Source: Myroides odoratus DSM 2801 (GTDB lineage: Bacteria; Bacteroidota; Bacteroidia; Flavobacteriales; Flavobacteriaceae). From it: a DNA stretch of 64,000 nucleotides. The stretch spans positions 3,090,969-3,154,968 of the forward strand of contig NZ_CM001437.1 in the NCBI RefSeq assembly GCF_000243275.1, written 5' to 3'. A program made the position numbers and the translations under genes. Of the stretch, positions 18,529 through 28,230 are shown piece after piece; positions within the stretch are counted from its first letter, which is position 1; each line of letters starts with the position of its first letter. Below the pieces are notes generated by a model, which saw only the letters and a list, made by a program, of their open reading frames with translations, was not told the origin of the DNA and searched no databases.

Positions 18529-19659
18529 ATGCCATTACAACATTTTTTTCTTATCCTATTAGTACCTATTGTTTTGTATGAAATTATTACAGTCTATCAT
18601 TGTGTTGTACCTGAAGCAAAACGAGGCGTTTATTATGCGACTACCTGGTTCAGTTTCTTTGTGGTTATTCAACTGATTCTCTTGGTTTATGAAGACGTAT
18701 TGCTACATCATGTTTTTCATTTTTCAATTTGGATGTTGTTGTTCTTGTTTTATGGACCGTTTTTAAATCTTATTGTTTCCAGCGGGCAAAGGGATCATGA
18801 ATATAGGAGTAATGCCTATTATTTTAGTGATTTTTATCGTATGGTTTGTGTATTTATTTTTGGATTATTTCTATCCTTAGTTGAGAATAAGTGGAGCTAT
18901 GTCGATGAGAGTATACTTGGCATTTTTAGTATTGCCTTTTTATATTATGGGATAATATTGCGAAAAAAAATAAAATTGAATCATGAGAGTCTACTAGATA
19001 ATCCAGAGCAACAAGGGAAATGGAAAAGAATGTTCCCCTTGATTGTTGGAGGGGTATTAGTTGTCGTTTTCTATCTTTTATCTAAGGATATTAAGTTATC
19101 GGTTTTCTTATTGCTTCTATTCTTTTATGTGTATTTGACTTTTTTGAGAAAAAAAATGGAAAACGAAGCGAGTTTAATAAGCAATCAAGAGGAGGAAATT
19201 TCAAATCAAACAGAAGAATGGAAATTGGCGTATAGGAACAAAGTAGAAGATAGACAAAACAAGGCGCAAGAGAGCCATGAGCAAAAATATGGACAAACTA
19301 AATTAAATGATATTGTATTGCAACGCTGTAATGTAAAGGTAAATCACATTATAATTGAAAATAAATCCTATTTAGATGCTAATTTTAAAATGACAGACTT
19401 AGCATCTAGAACGAAAATATCACGGTATTATTTGGCTCAATATTTTAATGTAGTATATCAAATGAATTTTCGGGAATACATAAATAAACTGAGAATAGAA
19501 CATGTAGTGCAGTATATCGAAAATCATCAGCAGAAAGAAGAATTAAGTGTACAAGATTTGTTTTTAGAAAGCGCATTTAATTCGAAAACCTCTTTTTTCA
19601 AAAGCTTTAAACATGTTTTAGGGTGTACGCCATTTGAGTTTTTGAGAAAGAATCAATAG
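18529..19659 (+). CDS. Polytopic membrane AraC family regulator
   Basis: I chose the ATG at 18529; an in-frame TTG lies nine bases upstream. About 376 residues. The first ~210 residues form about seven hydrophobic helices, e.g. 'FFLILLVPIVLYEIITVY', 'WMLLFLFYGPFLNLIV' and 'SVFLLLLFFYVYLTFL'. A charged coiled-coil-like linker (about 215-260) connects to a C-terminal AraC double HTH ('MTDLASRTKISRYYLAQYF', 'FLESAFNSKTSFFKSFK', 'GCTPFEFLR'). This 7TM-plus-AraC build is common in Flavobacteriia. A membrane signal is probably passed to the DNA-binding domain. It sits directly upstream of the VGIGT stalk gene and shares an upstream element with it, so it is a candidate regulator of that operon. Confidence 0.85.
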   Translation: MPLQHFFLILLVPIVLYEIITVYHCVVPEAKRGVYYATTWFSFFVVIQLILLVYEDVLLHHVFHFSIWMLLFLFYGPFLNLIVSSGQRDHEYRSNAYYFSDFYRMVCVFIFGLFLSLVENKWSYVDESILGIFSIAFLYYGIILRKKIKLNHESLLDNPEQQGKWKRMFPLIVGGVLVVVFYLLSKDIKLSVFLLLLFFYVYLTFLRKKMENEASLISNQEEEISNQTEEWKLAYRNKVEDRQNKAQESHEQKYGQTKLNDIVLQRCNVKVNHIIIENKSYLDANFKMTDLASRTKISRYYLAQYFNVVYQMNFREYINKLRIEHVVQYIENHQQKEELSVQDLFLESAFNSKTSFFKSFKHVLGCTPFEFLRKNQ

Positions 19660-19697
19660 TATAGGTACATCTTTCGTTTTATTGTGAATAGATATGC

Positions 19698-19728
19698 AAT
19701 AGATCCTTTTTAGGGTCTATTTTTTTTT
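19698..19728 (+). terminator. Rho-independent terminator
   Basis: AATAGATCC pairs with GGGTCTATT (one wobble pair) across a six-base loop, followed by a run of T. It lies 38 bases after the stop of the membrane AraC gene. Confidence 0.75.
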
Positions 19729-20267
19729 ATAAGGAAGGCCATGACAAATTGGAGGCATAGAAGAGGAATAAAAACTGCGTTTTAGGTTCCCTTCTATATA
19801 AAAGAGCAAGAAATTGGAATAGCCTTATCGGTTCTTTTGTTTTTCTTCTCCCATTTTAATTGAGAAACAACTAACATAGAAAAGATTGAAACGCAAGTAA
19901 TCCTCCTTTTAAAGAGAATTAGTCGAAAGGGGTGAAAGTAGTAGGCTAGAAATGTTAATAAATATAATGAATGTGTTTCAGTCAGTAGTACAAAAAAATC
20001 ATCCATCAGAAGTACGAAAAATAGTTGTGTTCTAACGTGGATTGAAATTTAAATGAAGCAGAAGTTTTAAAATAAGCAACCCAATGAATTTTGAGATCAT
20101 CACTTTGTTTTTGTTTGGGGATTGGAGTAAAGACAGGCCTTTTGAGCCTGTATTAAAATCCACTCTTAAATACGCTGTATGATTTAATGAAAATGTTTTT
20201 TATACTTTTTTGAATAAAAGTTAAAGTGCGTTTCATTGTGTTTTTTTTACTTATTTATTGTTTTTAT

Positions 20268-20301
20268 GATACTTTTTTTAACTTTTTTCTGATTTAAGTT
20301 T
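20268..20301 (+). promoter_or_regulatory. Duplicated 34-bp T-rich element, copy 2
   Basis: 32 of 34 bases are identical to 18177-18210, beginning GATACTTTTTTTAAC and ending TTTAAGTTT. It lies 122 bases upstream of the stalk protein start, a suitable distance for a promoter or activator site. Confidence 0.5.
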
Positions 20302-20423
20302 GAATAATGATAATCGGATAAGATTCTCATAAGGATTGTCACCCAAAGTTTTGATCAGGCAAACTTTAGAAAGAAATACTTATAAAAGAATCAAGTAATA
20401 AAAAGAAAAATAAATTGATAAAT

Positions 20424-23207
20424 ATGAAAAGAAAATTACTATCAATCGCCATGTTGCTTTTAGCTTCCACCATTCAGGCGCAGGTAGGTATTGGAACAGT
20501 AACCCCAAACAAATCAGCTGAATTGACGCTGTGGTCTAAAGATAAGGGATTGCTTATTCCTAATATTCCACTGGAAAGTACCACAGATAGGACAACTATT
20601 GCAAATGGAAATGTAGAAAGTTTATTAGTATATGCTACTATAAAACAAGGTGATATTGAGCCCGGTTTTTACTATTGGGATAAAACGAAATGGACGCGTA
20701 TTGTAGCCGATACTGATATTGCGAAATTGGTGATCAATAATTTTACGGAGATTGTTAATAATGAGAACGTAAGATATGAAATTGAACAGATCTTTAAAAC
20801 CATAGGAGGTAATGTGTATTATGATGGTACTCAATTTGAGTATATGGATAGTGAAGGGGTAAAACACGTCATTAATTTTGCTGAGCTTGTTCAGGCTAAT
20901 GAGACCTTAACTATTTTAGGCTATGATGCAGTAGCAGGTATACTAACGTATCAGGATGAAAATGGCGATAGTATAGCGGTTGACATTAAAGGAGCAGTTA
21001 AGTCTTTTGAAACAGTAACGAGTGTTACCAGTGATGCGAATGCAGGAACTATTACGTTCAAAGATGAAAGTGGAGTTGAAACTGTGTTGAACATCCGTCA
21101 GTTGGTCCAAGCCAACGAAACCTTAACTATTTTAGATTATAATGTAACAACGGGCGCCCTAACGTATCAAGATGAAAGAGGAAATACGATAACAGTTGAT
21201 ATCAAAGCAGCAGTTAAATCCTTTGAAACAGTAACGAGTGTGACCAGTGATGCGAATACTGGAACCATTACGTTTAAAGATGAAAGTGGGGGTGAAACTA
21301 TTTTGAACATCCGTCAGTTGGTTCAAGCCAATGAAACCTTAACCGTTTTAGATTATAATGTAACAACGGGTACCTTAACCTATCAAGATGAAAGAGGAAA
21401 TACGGTAACAGTTGACATTAAAGGAGCGGTTAAGTCTTTTGAAACAGTAACCAGTATAGCAAGCGATCCTAATGCAGGAACTATTACGTTCAGTGATGAA
21501 AAAGGAATAAATACAGTGTTGGATATTAATCAGCTGATTGCACTTAGTGAAACATTAACTATTTTATCTTACAACGAAACGACAGGGATTTTGCGCTATC
21601 AAGATGAAAAAGGAAATACGACAGATGTTGATATTAAAGGAGCGGTAAGATTTCATGAAACCTTAACTGTTTTGGGCTATAATACTACTACAGGAGCATT
21701 AACCTATCAAGATGAAAAAGGAAATACAGTAGTAGTAGATATTAAAGCGGCTATCAAATCTTTCGAAACGGTTACAAGTGTAACGAGTAATGAAACAGCT
21801 GGAACTATAATCTATAAAGACGAAAGAGGAAGTGATACTGTTTTAAATATTACCCCTATCGTTAAAGCAACTGAAACATTGACTATTCTGGGCTATGATG
21901 CAACAACAGGAGCCTTGACCTACCAAGATGAAAAAGGGAATACTTCAACAGTTGATATCAAAGGTGCAGTTCATACGTTTGAGACTGTTACCAGTATAAC
22001 TAGTAATAATGCAAATGGAACTATTACATTCAAAGACGAAAAAGGCGTTGATACAATAGTGAATATTAATCAGTTGGTAACGCTGACTGAAACGCTGACT
22101 GTTTTAACGTATGATCCATCAACTGGAATATTAACGTATGTAGATGAGGTTGGGAATACTTCAACTATGGATATCAAGGAGGTTATTAAAAACAATGAAA
22201 CCCTAACTGTTTTAGGCTATGATGCAACAACAGGATCTTTAACGTATAAAGATGAAGCCGGAAATACGTCCATTGTAGATATCAAAGCAGCTGTTCAAAC
22301 ACATGAAACCTTAACTATTTTAGGATATGATACAGCTACAGGAACGTTAACGTATAAGGATGAGAAAGGAAATACAACAACAGTAGATGTCAAAGCAGCT
22401 GTTCAAGCCTATGAAACATTAACGGTTTTAGCCTATAATGAAACTACAGGGATGTTGACGTATAAGGATGAAAAAGGCATTACGGCAACGGTAGATTTAA
22501 AATCGGCGATTAAAGCACATGAGACGGTTACCAAATTGGTTGATAATAACAACGGAACCTTGACCTATTATAATGAAAGTGAGATAGATGCTACAGGTGT
22601 GCCTATTGCTAATACCGGGCTTACATTTAGAATACCTAAAACAGAATCATACGAGTTAACAAATGTTTTAACCCCTGGAAATGCACAAAGTTTTCCAAGT
22701 GAATGGGATTATGAAACTATGGTTAATGACTATAATGGAACAGATTTTTATGCTTTGACGCAAGCAACTCCGCTTACTATTTTTACTAGTTATTTCGATA
22801 CCAATTCGAATCCAGGCGATACAAAATTTATGAATTTTGATTTCTTTGTGGAATGTACTGCCTTAACGATTGGCAACACAAATCCCAATAAACAAGTTTT
22901 AACAGAACTAGAGGTCCAGGTTTTAATTAATGATGTTTTAGTGAAAAGGTTTTTTCCTTTGAGATACACGTTTGGAAAAGAGGAAGGATATGAGCAAAAT
23001 CATATTAGACATTATGGAGGAATACTATCGTATTCAGATAATTTAAATCTTATTCCAACGGATAATAAATTGGAAATTAGAATTTGCCCTACACGAACTA
23101 GTTTTTACAATAATGAAGGAACGCGAACTGGCTCTTTCTTGAGAGGGTCTAAGACGTTGTCTATAAAAGTTTTAGATCCTATATTTCACATTTTCGAAAA
23201 ACAATAA
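20424..23207 (+). CDS. VGIGT-type secreted repeat (stalk) protein
   Basis: I chose the ATG at 20424; a TTG nine bases upstream also fits. 927 residues. A signal peptide ends TIQAQ and the mature end begins VGIGTVTPNKSAEL, an N-terminal motif frequent in Flavobacteriia surface proteins, with a following 'KGLLIPNIPL' segment. Residues ~160-700 are about 15 tandem repeats of 35-37 residues of two kinds, 'ETLTxLxYDxTTG.LTYxDE' and 'FETVTSxTS...GTITFKDE', in the order A B A B A B A A B A B A A A A. The final ~220 residues are a distinct, unassigned domain ending IFEKQ. I see no T9SS sorting domain. It heads an operon with a type B CTD protein, PorP/SprF and an OmpA protein. It is probably an elongated surface or periplasm-spanning component; the exact role is unknown. 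Confidence 0.85.
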   Translation: MKRKLLSIAMLLLASTIQAQVGIGTVTPNKSAELTLWSKDKGLLIPNIPLESTTDRTTIANGNVESLLVYATIKQGDIEPGFYYWDKTKWTRIVADTDIAKLVINNFTEIVNNENVRYEIEQIFKTIGGNVYYDGTQFEYMDSEGVKHVINFAELVQANETLTILGYDAVAGILTYQDENGDSIAVDIKGAVKSFETVTSVTSDANAGTITFKDESGVETVLNIRQLVQANETLTILDYNVTTGALTYQDERGNTITVDIKAAVKSFETVTSVTSDANTGTITFKDESGGETILNIRQLVQANETLTVLDYNVTTGTLTYQDERGNTVTVDIKGAVKSFETVTSIASDPNAGTITFSDEKGINTVLDINQLIALSETLTILSYNETTGILRYQDEKGNTTDVDIKGAVRFHETLTVLGYNTTTGALTYQDEKGNTVVVDIKAAIKSFETVTSVTSNETAGTIIYKDERGSDTVLNITPIVKATETLTILGYDATTGALTYQDEKGNTSTVDIKGAVHTFETVTSITSNNANGTITFKDEKGVDTIVNINQLVTLTETLTVLTYDPSTGILTYVDEVGNTSTMDIKEVIKNNETLTVLGYDATTGSLTYKDEAGNTSIVDIKAAVQTHETLTILGYDTATGTLTYKDEKGNTTTVDVKAAVQAYETLTVLAYNETTGMLTYKDEKGITATVDLKSAIKAHETVTKLVDNNNGTLTYYNESEIDATGVPIANTGLTFRIPKTESYELTNVLTPGNAQSFPSEWDYETMVNDYNGTDFYALTQATPLTIFTSYFDTNSNPGDTKFMNFDFFVECTALTIGNTNPNKQVLTELEVQVLINDVLVKRFFPLRYTFGKEEGYEQNHIRHYGGILSYSDNLNLIPTDNKLEIRICPTRTSFYNNEGTRTGSFLRGSKTLSIKVLDPIFHIFEKQ
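20901..22528 (+). repeat. Tandem coding repeats, ~108-bp units with a 216-bp higher-order period
   Basis: About 15 diverged units of 105-111 bases encode alternating ETLT and FETVTS modules. The FETVTS units at 21006, 21222 and 21438 are spaced exactly 216 bases apart, and the first two double units are nearly identical, so recent duplication has occurred there. Repeat number could vary between strains. Confidence 0.85.
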
Positions 23208-23211
23208 CGCT

Positions 23212-24480
23212 ATGAAAAAGTACGTTCAAGTATTTGTGTGTTTTTTGGTCGGAGTCATGCCCATTTTTGGGCAGGCTCCATTCCAAAAAGCAATGGTTAA
23301 TCAAGGTACGCTAACAATTACTCCTGCAGCAGTAGTTAGTACGAGCTATGATTTTGACAACACGGCAAGTGGAGTCATAAAGAATGATGGAACGACCTAT
23401 TATTACGGTAATTTCAACAATGATAATCTATATTATTATAACGATCAGCTTCCAACAGCACAAGCAATTTTCACTCCTTTAGAAGGTACTCAAGGAGCTC
23501 AACAAATCACGGGTGATAAACCTACTGATTTTTATGATGTTGTTTTTGATAATCCTACACCAATTATGGGATTTGATGTGAAGACGGAGATGAATGTTAA
23601 AGGAAGTGCTGATTTTCGAGAGGGAATCGTACAGGTAGATTCATTGGCAGGGATGTTGACCTTTCACCCAGGTGCAAAGGCTATGAATCCTTCTGATCAA
23701 AGCCATGTTGAAGGCTATGTTGAGAAAATAGGCAAGGAAAATTTTGTATTTCCTATTGGAGATAAAGGGGTGTACCGCCATGCTACGATAGCTGCCATTC
23801 CAAGTGAGAAACAGGCTTATCAAAGTAAGTACATCTTAAATGATCACGAATTTTTTCGCCAACACGACAAAATGGACCGACCAATAGCGGCGCTCAACAC
23901 AAAAGAATATTGGAAACTAGAGAAGCCCAATACTGCCCAAGGTGAGATTTTGTTGACGTTGAGTTGGGATACTCGAACAACAACCCCAGAAGTCTTAACA
24001 GGTGATATAAGCAATTTACACATTGTGCGTTGGGATGATACACGAGGGATGTGGGTTGATCAAGGTGGAGTTATTTCCTCAGATTTACAAGAGGTGACGA
24101 CTGCCGTAACAGGCAATGGTTATTTTACTTTGGCTACGGTTTTACCTTTTTCTACGGAGGATAATGAAGTTATTATTTACAATCTTGTTTCACCTAATGG
24201 GGATGAAAAGAATGATTATTTCTATATAGAAAACATTCAGATGTACCCGAATAATCAGGTGGAGATTTACAATCGTTGGGGGGTTAAAGTATACGAGACT
24301 ACAAATTATGATTCTGCGGATAATGTATTTCGCGGTTACTCAGAAGGACGTGTGACAATCAATAAAGATAAAGCTCTTCCAACGGGCACCTATTTCTATA
24401 TTGTTACCTATGAAATTAAAGATAAGGGCGGCTCTCATATAGTCAAGAAATCAGGATATCTCCATTTAGAAACAGAATAA
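23212..24480 (+). CDS. T9SS type B sorting domain protein (gliding motility-associated CTD)
   Basis: 422 residues with a signal peptide ending PIFGQ. The N-terminal ~310 residues are beta-rich, including a conserved core 'VEKIGKENFVFPIGDKG' and 'LNTKEYWKLEKPN'. The C-terminal ~90 residues are the type B CTD: 'NLVSPNGDEKNDYFYIENI', 'VEIYNRWGVKVYETTNYD' and 'LPTGTYFYIVTYE'. Type B substrates need a partner PorP/SprF protein for secretion, and one follows 13 bases downstream. It starts four bases after the stalk protein stop. It is a clear paralog of the 35311-36588 protein. Expected location is the cell surface; it may hold or cap the CTD-less stalk protein (inference). Confidence 0.92.
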   Translation: MKKYVQVFVCFLVGVMPIFGQAPFQKAMVNQGTLTITPAAVVSTSYDFDNTASGVIKNDGTTYYYGNFNNDNLYYYNDQLPTAQAIFTPLEGTQGAQQITGDKPTDFYDVVFDNPTPIMGFDVKTEMNVKGSADFREGIVQVDSLAGMLTFHPGAKAMNPSDQSHVEGYVEKIGKENFVFPIGDKGVYRHATIAAIPSEKQAYQSKYILNDHEFFRQHDKMDRPIAALNTKEYWKLEKPNTAQGEILLTLSWDTRTTTPEVLTGDISNLHIVRWDDTRGMWVDQGGVISSDLQEVTTAVTGNGYFTLATVLPFSTEDNEVIIYNLVSPNGDEKNDYFYIENIQMYPNNQVEIYNRWGVKVYETTNYDSADNVFRGYSEGRVTINKDKALPTGTYFYIVTYEIKDKGGSHIVKKSGYLHLETE

Positions 24481-24493
24481 AAATAGAAGAGCA

Positions 24494-25423
24494 GTGGAAA
24501 AGAAGACAATATATTATGGACTAAGTTTAGTAGTACTAAGCTTTTTGTCCCCCTCGGTGCATGCCCAACAAGATCCTCAGTACACCCATTATATGTATAA
24601 TCACTCAAACATCAATCCTGCTTATGCAGGAAGCACGGAGGGATTACAACTTTTTGGGTTGTATCGTACACAATGGGTTGGCCTTGATGGCGCACCAAAA
24701 ACGGCTACCCTTTCAGCTACTACGCCTTTGGGAACTAGTGGCTTGGGGTTAGGTGTGAATTTTACCAATGACCGAATTGGTGTCATGAATGAAAATACAC
24801 TTTCCATCGATTTATCGTATGCGATTGATTTGAATTACAACTATAAACTAGCTTTTGGGTTAAAAGGAAGTGGTAGTTTATTAGACGTCACCTATAGTGA
24901 TTTGAAAATTTATGATGGTACTGATCCAGTAGCAGCAACCGATATTAGTAATTCATTTACCCCTAATTTGGGAGCGGGATTGTTTTTGTATTCAGATAAA
25001 TCCTATGTAGGGGTTTCAGCACCCAATTTGTTTACGCAAGCTCGTTATGATGATAATCAGTTGAATACACTGCATCAAAAGTTGCACTTGTATGTTACAG
25101 GAGGGCATGTATTTGATTTGAATGCCAATTTACAGTTTAAACCAGCGGCTATGATTAAGATGGAAGAAGGCTCGCCGCTTCAGGTAGATGTTAGTGCGAA
25201 TTTTATGTTTATGGAGAAGTTTACCTTAGGAGCGGCTTACCGCTGGGATGCCTCAGTGAGTGGATTAGTAGGATTTCAAGTATCCAAGAACTTGATGCTT
25301 GGTTATAGTTATGATGCAGATACATCGAGATTGGCGCATTATAATTCGGGATCGCATGAGGTTTTTCTCCGCTTTAATTTGTTTAACAGCCATAAGCGCA
25401 TTGCTGCGCCGAGGTTCTTTTAA
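24494..25423 (+). CDS. PorP/SprF family T9SS outer-membrane protein
   Basis: 309 residues. The only suitable start is the GTG at 24494. A signal peptide ends VHAQ, directly followed by the family hallmark QQDPQYTHYMYN and 'INPAYAGS'. Outer-membrane beta strands run to the end. PorP/SprF proteins serve type B CTD substrates; SprF, for example, is needed for SprB secretion in Flavobacterium johnsoniae. Here it follows a type B protein by 13 bases and precedes the OmpA protein by three, so these act as one unit. A paralog lies at 28392. The family assignment is very strong. Confidence 0.95.
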   Translation: MEKKTIYYGLSLVVLSFLSPSVHAQQDPQYTHYMYNHSNINPAYAGSTEGLQLFGLYRTQWVGLDGAPKTATLSATTPLGTSGLGLGVNFTNDRIGVMNENTLSIDLSYAIDLNYNYKLAFGLKGSGSLLDVTYSDLKIYDGTDPVAATDISNSFTPNLGAGLFLYSDKSYVGVSAPNLFTQARYDDNQLNTLHQKLHLYVTGGHVFDLNANLQFKPAAMIKMEEGSPLQVDVSANFMFMEKFTLGAAYRWDASVSGLVGFQVSKNLMLGYSYDADTSRLAHYNSGSHEVFLRFNLFNSHKRIAAPRFF

Positions 25424-25426
25424 AAG

Positions 25427-27394
25427 ATGAAAATGATGGTAAGAGAACTACATATAGGATTACTGAGCTTATTTATCAGCATGGGAACCGTCGGTTATAG
25501 TCAAGTAAAGAAGGAAAAATTGGCTAATGAAAGGTATGATGACATGGCATATGCTAATGCGATTGAACTATACGAGAATCTAGCTAAGAAAGGATATGTA
25601 AATACTTCGATCTTACAGAAATTAGGAGACTCGTATTACTTTAATGGCAAACTTGCTCAAGCCAATCAATGGTATACCGAATTATTTGAAGGAGAATACA
25701 AAGGCAAGGATTTAAAGGCATTGCCTTCTGAATATTATTACCGCTATGCTCAAACGCTAAAAAGCGTTGAGGACTATAAGAAGTCCCTGGAGTTTATGAA
25801 TGCATTTGCAACTATGGAACAGAATGATTCTCGTACAACATTGTACAACAAGAATCGCGATTACCTGTCTCATATTGAAAATCATTCGGATTTGTATGAG
25901 GTGAAGCCATTGAGTATTAATACGGAATATTCAGACTACGGGGGGAGTATGTTGGGAGATGATCTAGTATTTACTTCCGCTCGTTCTACTTCCAAGGTTA
26001 AGGATCGTCAATTACATCCGTGGACCAATGAGAGCTATACGAGTTTGTATCGAGTTAAAGTAGGCCCAGAAGGCTTGGGAGTACCAGAACGATTCTCTAC
26101 AAATTTGGATTCTCAAGTCAATGATGCAACTGCTGTTTTTACTGAAGATGGAAAGACGATGTATTTTACACGTAACAATTCCAAACACAATGGAAAGAGC
26201 AAACAAAATAAAGAACAAACCTCGATGTTGAAGATCTATAAGGCAGTAAAGCAAGGGGATGGGCAGTGGGGACAGGTAGAAGCATTGCCGATAAATTCGG
26301 ACAATTACAATACCGCTCATCCCGCTTTATCTCCTGATGGGAAGTGGTTGTATTTTGCCTCTGATCGCCCAGAAAGCATAGGAGAGTCTGATTTATATCG
26401 CGTGGCGTTGTATTCCAATGGAAGTTATGGTCTAGTAGAAAGTTTAGGAGTGGGAATCAATACGGCAGGACGTGAGAGTTTTCCTTTTATTTCCTCAGAT
26501 TCTCAGCTGTATTTTTCATCTAATGGTCATCCTGGATTAGGAGGATTGGATGTTTTTGTAGCTAAACTTTATCCGGACGGAACTCTTGGACCCGTAGTGA
26601 ATATGGGTAAACCAATCAATAGCTCGATGGATGATTTTGGTTTTTACTTTGATCCCAAAGAAAAGAAGGGATTTGTGAGCTCAAACCGCGCTGGTGGACA
26701 TGGGGCGGATGATATTTATTTGGTTGCAGAAAAACCATGTACGCAGATCATCGAAGGAAAAGTATATGATAAACGCACCCAAGGAGCGTTGTCTGATGCC
26801 AAAGTGATTATCTATGATGCACAATACCAACATGTAGATACGCTTCGCACGAATCATCGAGGTTATTACAGTAGTGAACTGCTTAGTTGTGGAACTAAAT
26901 ACCGTATTAAGGTTGAGCATCCATCGTATAATACGGTTGAAGTGACCTTTAATGCGGATCAAAAACCAGGAATTAAAACGATGGATATTGGTTTAGAAGA
27001 AATTATTATCCCAATTGAAGTAGATGACGATTTGTTTAAAACATTAGATCTAGAACCGATTTATTTTGATTTTGACAGTGCAGTGATTCGCTACGATGCT
27101 TCGATTGAGCTGATGAAAATAGTGGAGTTGATGATGAAATATCCGAAGCTGAAGATTGATATTCGCTCGCATAGTGACAGTAAAGGAAATGACGCGTATA
27201 ACTTGAAATTATCTGATCGACGTGCAAAATCTACGATGGACTGGATGGTGAAGCAAGGCATAGCTGCTAATCGTTTAAGCGGTAGAGGTTATGGAGAGAC
27301 GCGTTTGTTGAACAAATGCAGCAATGGAGTTCCTTGTAGTGAATCAGAACATCAAGAAAATAGACGTAGTGAATTTATCGTCATAGAAAAGTAA
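25427..27394 (+). CDS. PorE-like OmpA family protein (TPR, PD40, regulatory-like, OmpA)
   Basis: 655 residues. After a signal peptide ending GYSQ, TPR-like helices occupy about 30-150. A WD40-like PD40 propeller follows (about 160-430, with 'AHPALSPDGKWLYFASDRP' and similar blades). A carboxypeptidase regulatory-like domain lies at about 437-515 ('IEGKVYDKRTQGALSDAKV'). The C-terminal OmpA domain ('YFDFDSAVIR', 'IDIRSHSDSKGNDAYN', 'LSDRRAKSTMDWM') should bind peptidoglycan. This order equals that of PorE of Porphyromonas gingivalis. It is the last gene of the module 1 operon and ends before a terminator at 27462. It probably anchors the PorP/SprF-substrate complex to the cell wall (inference from the family). 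Confidence 0.92.
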   Translation: MKMMVRELHIGLLSLFISMGTVGYSQVKKEKLANERYDDMAYANAIELYENLAKKGYVNTSILQKLGDSYYFNGKLAQANQWYTELFEGEYKGKDLKALPSEYYYRYAQTLKSVEDYKKSLEFMNAFATMEQNDSRTTLYNKNRDYLSHIENHSDLYEVKPLSINTEYSDYGGSMLGDDLVFTSARSTSKVKDRQLHPWTNESYTSLYRVKVGPEGLGVPERFSTNLDSQVNDATAVFTEDGKTMYFTRNNSKHNGKSKQNKEQTSMLKIYKAVKQGDGQWGQVEALPINSDNYNTAHPALSPDGKWLYFASDRPESIGESDLYRVALYSNGSYGLVESLGVGINTAGRESFPFISSDSQLYFSSNGHPGLGGLDVFVAKLYPDGTLGPVVNMGKPINSSMDDFGFYFDPKEKKGFVSSNRAGGHGADDIYLVAEKPCTQIIEGKVYDKRTQGALSDAKVIIYDAQYQHVDTLRTNHRGYYSSELLSCGTKYRIKVEHPSYNTVEVTFNADQKPGIKTMDIGLEEIIIPIEVDDDLFKTLDLEPIYFDFDSAVIRYDASIELMKIVELMMKYPKLKIDIRSHSDSKGNDAYNLKLSDRRAKSTMDWMVKQGIAANRLSGRGYGETRLLNKCSNGVPCSESEHQENRRSEFIVIEK

Positions 27395-27461
27395 GTGGTA
27401 AATAATGCAAGCTACTTTTAGGTCATCGCGCTGTGAGATGTAAAACAAACAGCTGGAGTAC

Positions 27462-27493
27462 AGAAAGCTCCATTATTTGGAGCTTTCTACTTT
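27462..27493 (+). terminator. Rho-independent terminator of the module 1 operon
   Basis: AGAAAGCTCC at 27462-27471 and GGAGCTTTCT at 27479-27488 form a perfect 10-bp stem with a 7-base loop, followed by ACTTTTT. It lies 67 bases after the OmpA gene stop. Confidence 0.8.
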
Positions 27494-28192
27494 TTGTAAG
27501 AAAAGAAAAATATTCAGAGCCAAGAAAAACAAGAGAACTGACAAGGAAAATAACATGATTTTTGGCTTGGCAAGAATTAAATTTAAATCAACAAAAAATA
27601 GTTGGTTAATGTATTTATCGTTCTTTGAATGACTGTATAGCGTTGGAATTAATTAATAATTGGTTTGTATAGATAAAAGGTGCTATGAGCTGTTGGTAAC
27701 AGTATGGTAAATGAATAAAAATGAACAGTAGTGTGGCGTTTAAATGGTAAAAATAATTTATTTTTTTAAAGTACTCGTGCTACTTTGAGGAGGTCGATGT
27801 TTGATAATTGATGGAGAATATGAAGGTGAATTTTAAATAATTGTTCTACTTTTTTAAAAATAACTTGTTTGTTTTGAATGAATGAAAGGAGTCAATAAAC
27901 AAAACACTACTGTAATTTTAAGCGAATTGATCAATTGGTTTGACTGTTTACTAATTTGCTAATATCACCTTTTTTTATTTACACTTTAGTGTTGGATTTT
28001 TTTGCTGTTTCTTGAATTTTGTTCAATGAAAAAGTATAACCTATTTACAAGATTGTTCCTATTTGTTTAGCGGATTGCTCTCCTGTTCTTGAAGGTGAAA
28101 AGTACAAGCTTGTCATTGTTTATGTTGTTATAATCAGGAGAGTTGGGGAATAAAACTAGGAATGAATAGGAAAAAGTTAATCTGTTGTTTCC

Positions 28193-28230
28193 AAGAAGTA
28201 TTGCCCATTTATGGGCAAACTTCTTTTTTT
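28193..28230 (+). terminator. Orphan terminator-like hairpin upstream of porP/sprF 2
   Basis: AAGAAGTATTGCCCAT at 28193-28208 pairs with ATGGGCAAACTTCTT at 28211-28225 with one bulged base, followed by T5. No gene ends just upstream, so it may terminate a small RNA or act in the leader of the PorP/SprF gene 160 bases downstream. Confidence 0.6.

Larger units (their letters stand above)
19660..20423 (+). other. Long intergenic region before the stalk protein gene
   Basis: 760 bases without a credible gene. Features are a terminator at 19698, a small hairpin (ACAGGC at 20133-20138 with GCCTGT at 20146-20151) and the 34-bp element copy 2 at 20268. The last ~120 bases before the ATG at 20424 should hold the promoter of the module 1 operon, though no exact TAnnTTTG box was found. 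Confidence 0.5.

Noticed and set aside
19794..20006. Minus-strand 70-codon ORF
   Set aside because: No similarity, no start signal, and it lies in AT-rich intergenic DNA.
20901..22528. CRISPR or mobile repeat array
   Set aside because: The repeats are in frame and encode similar protein modules; it is coding sequence.
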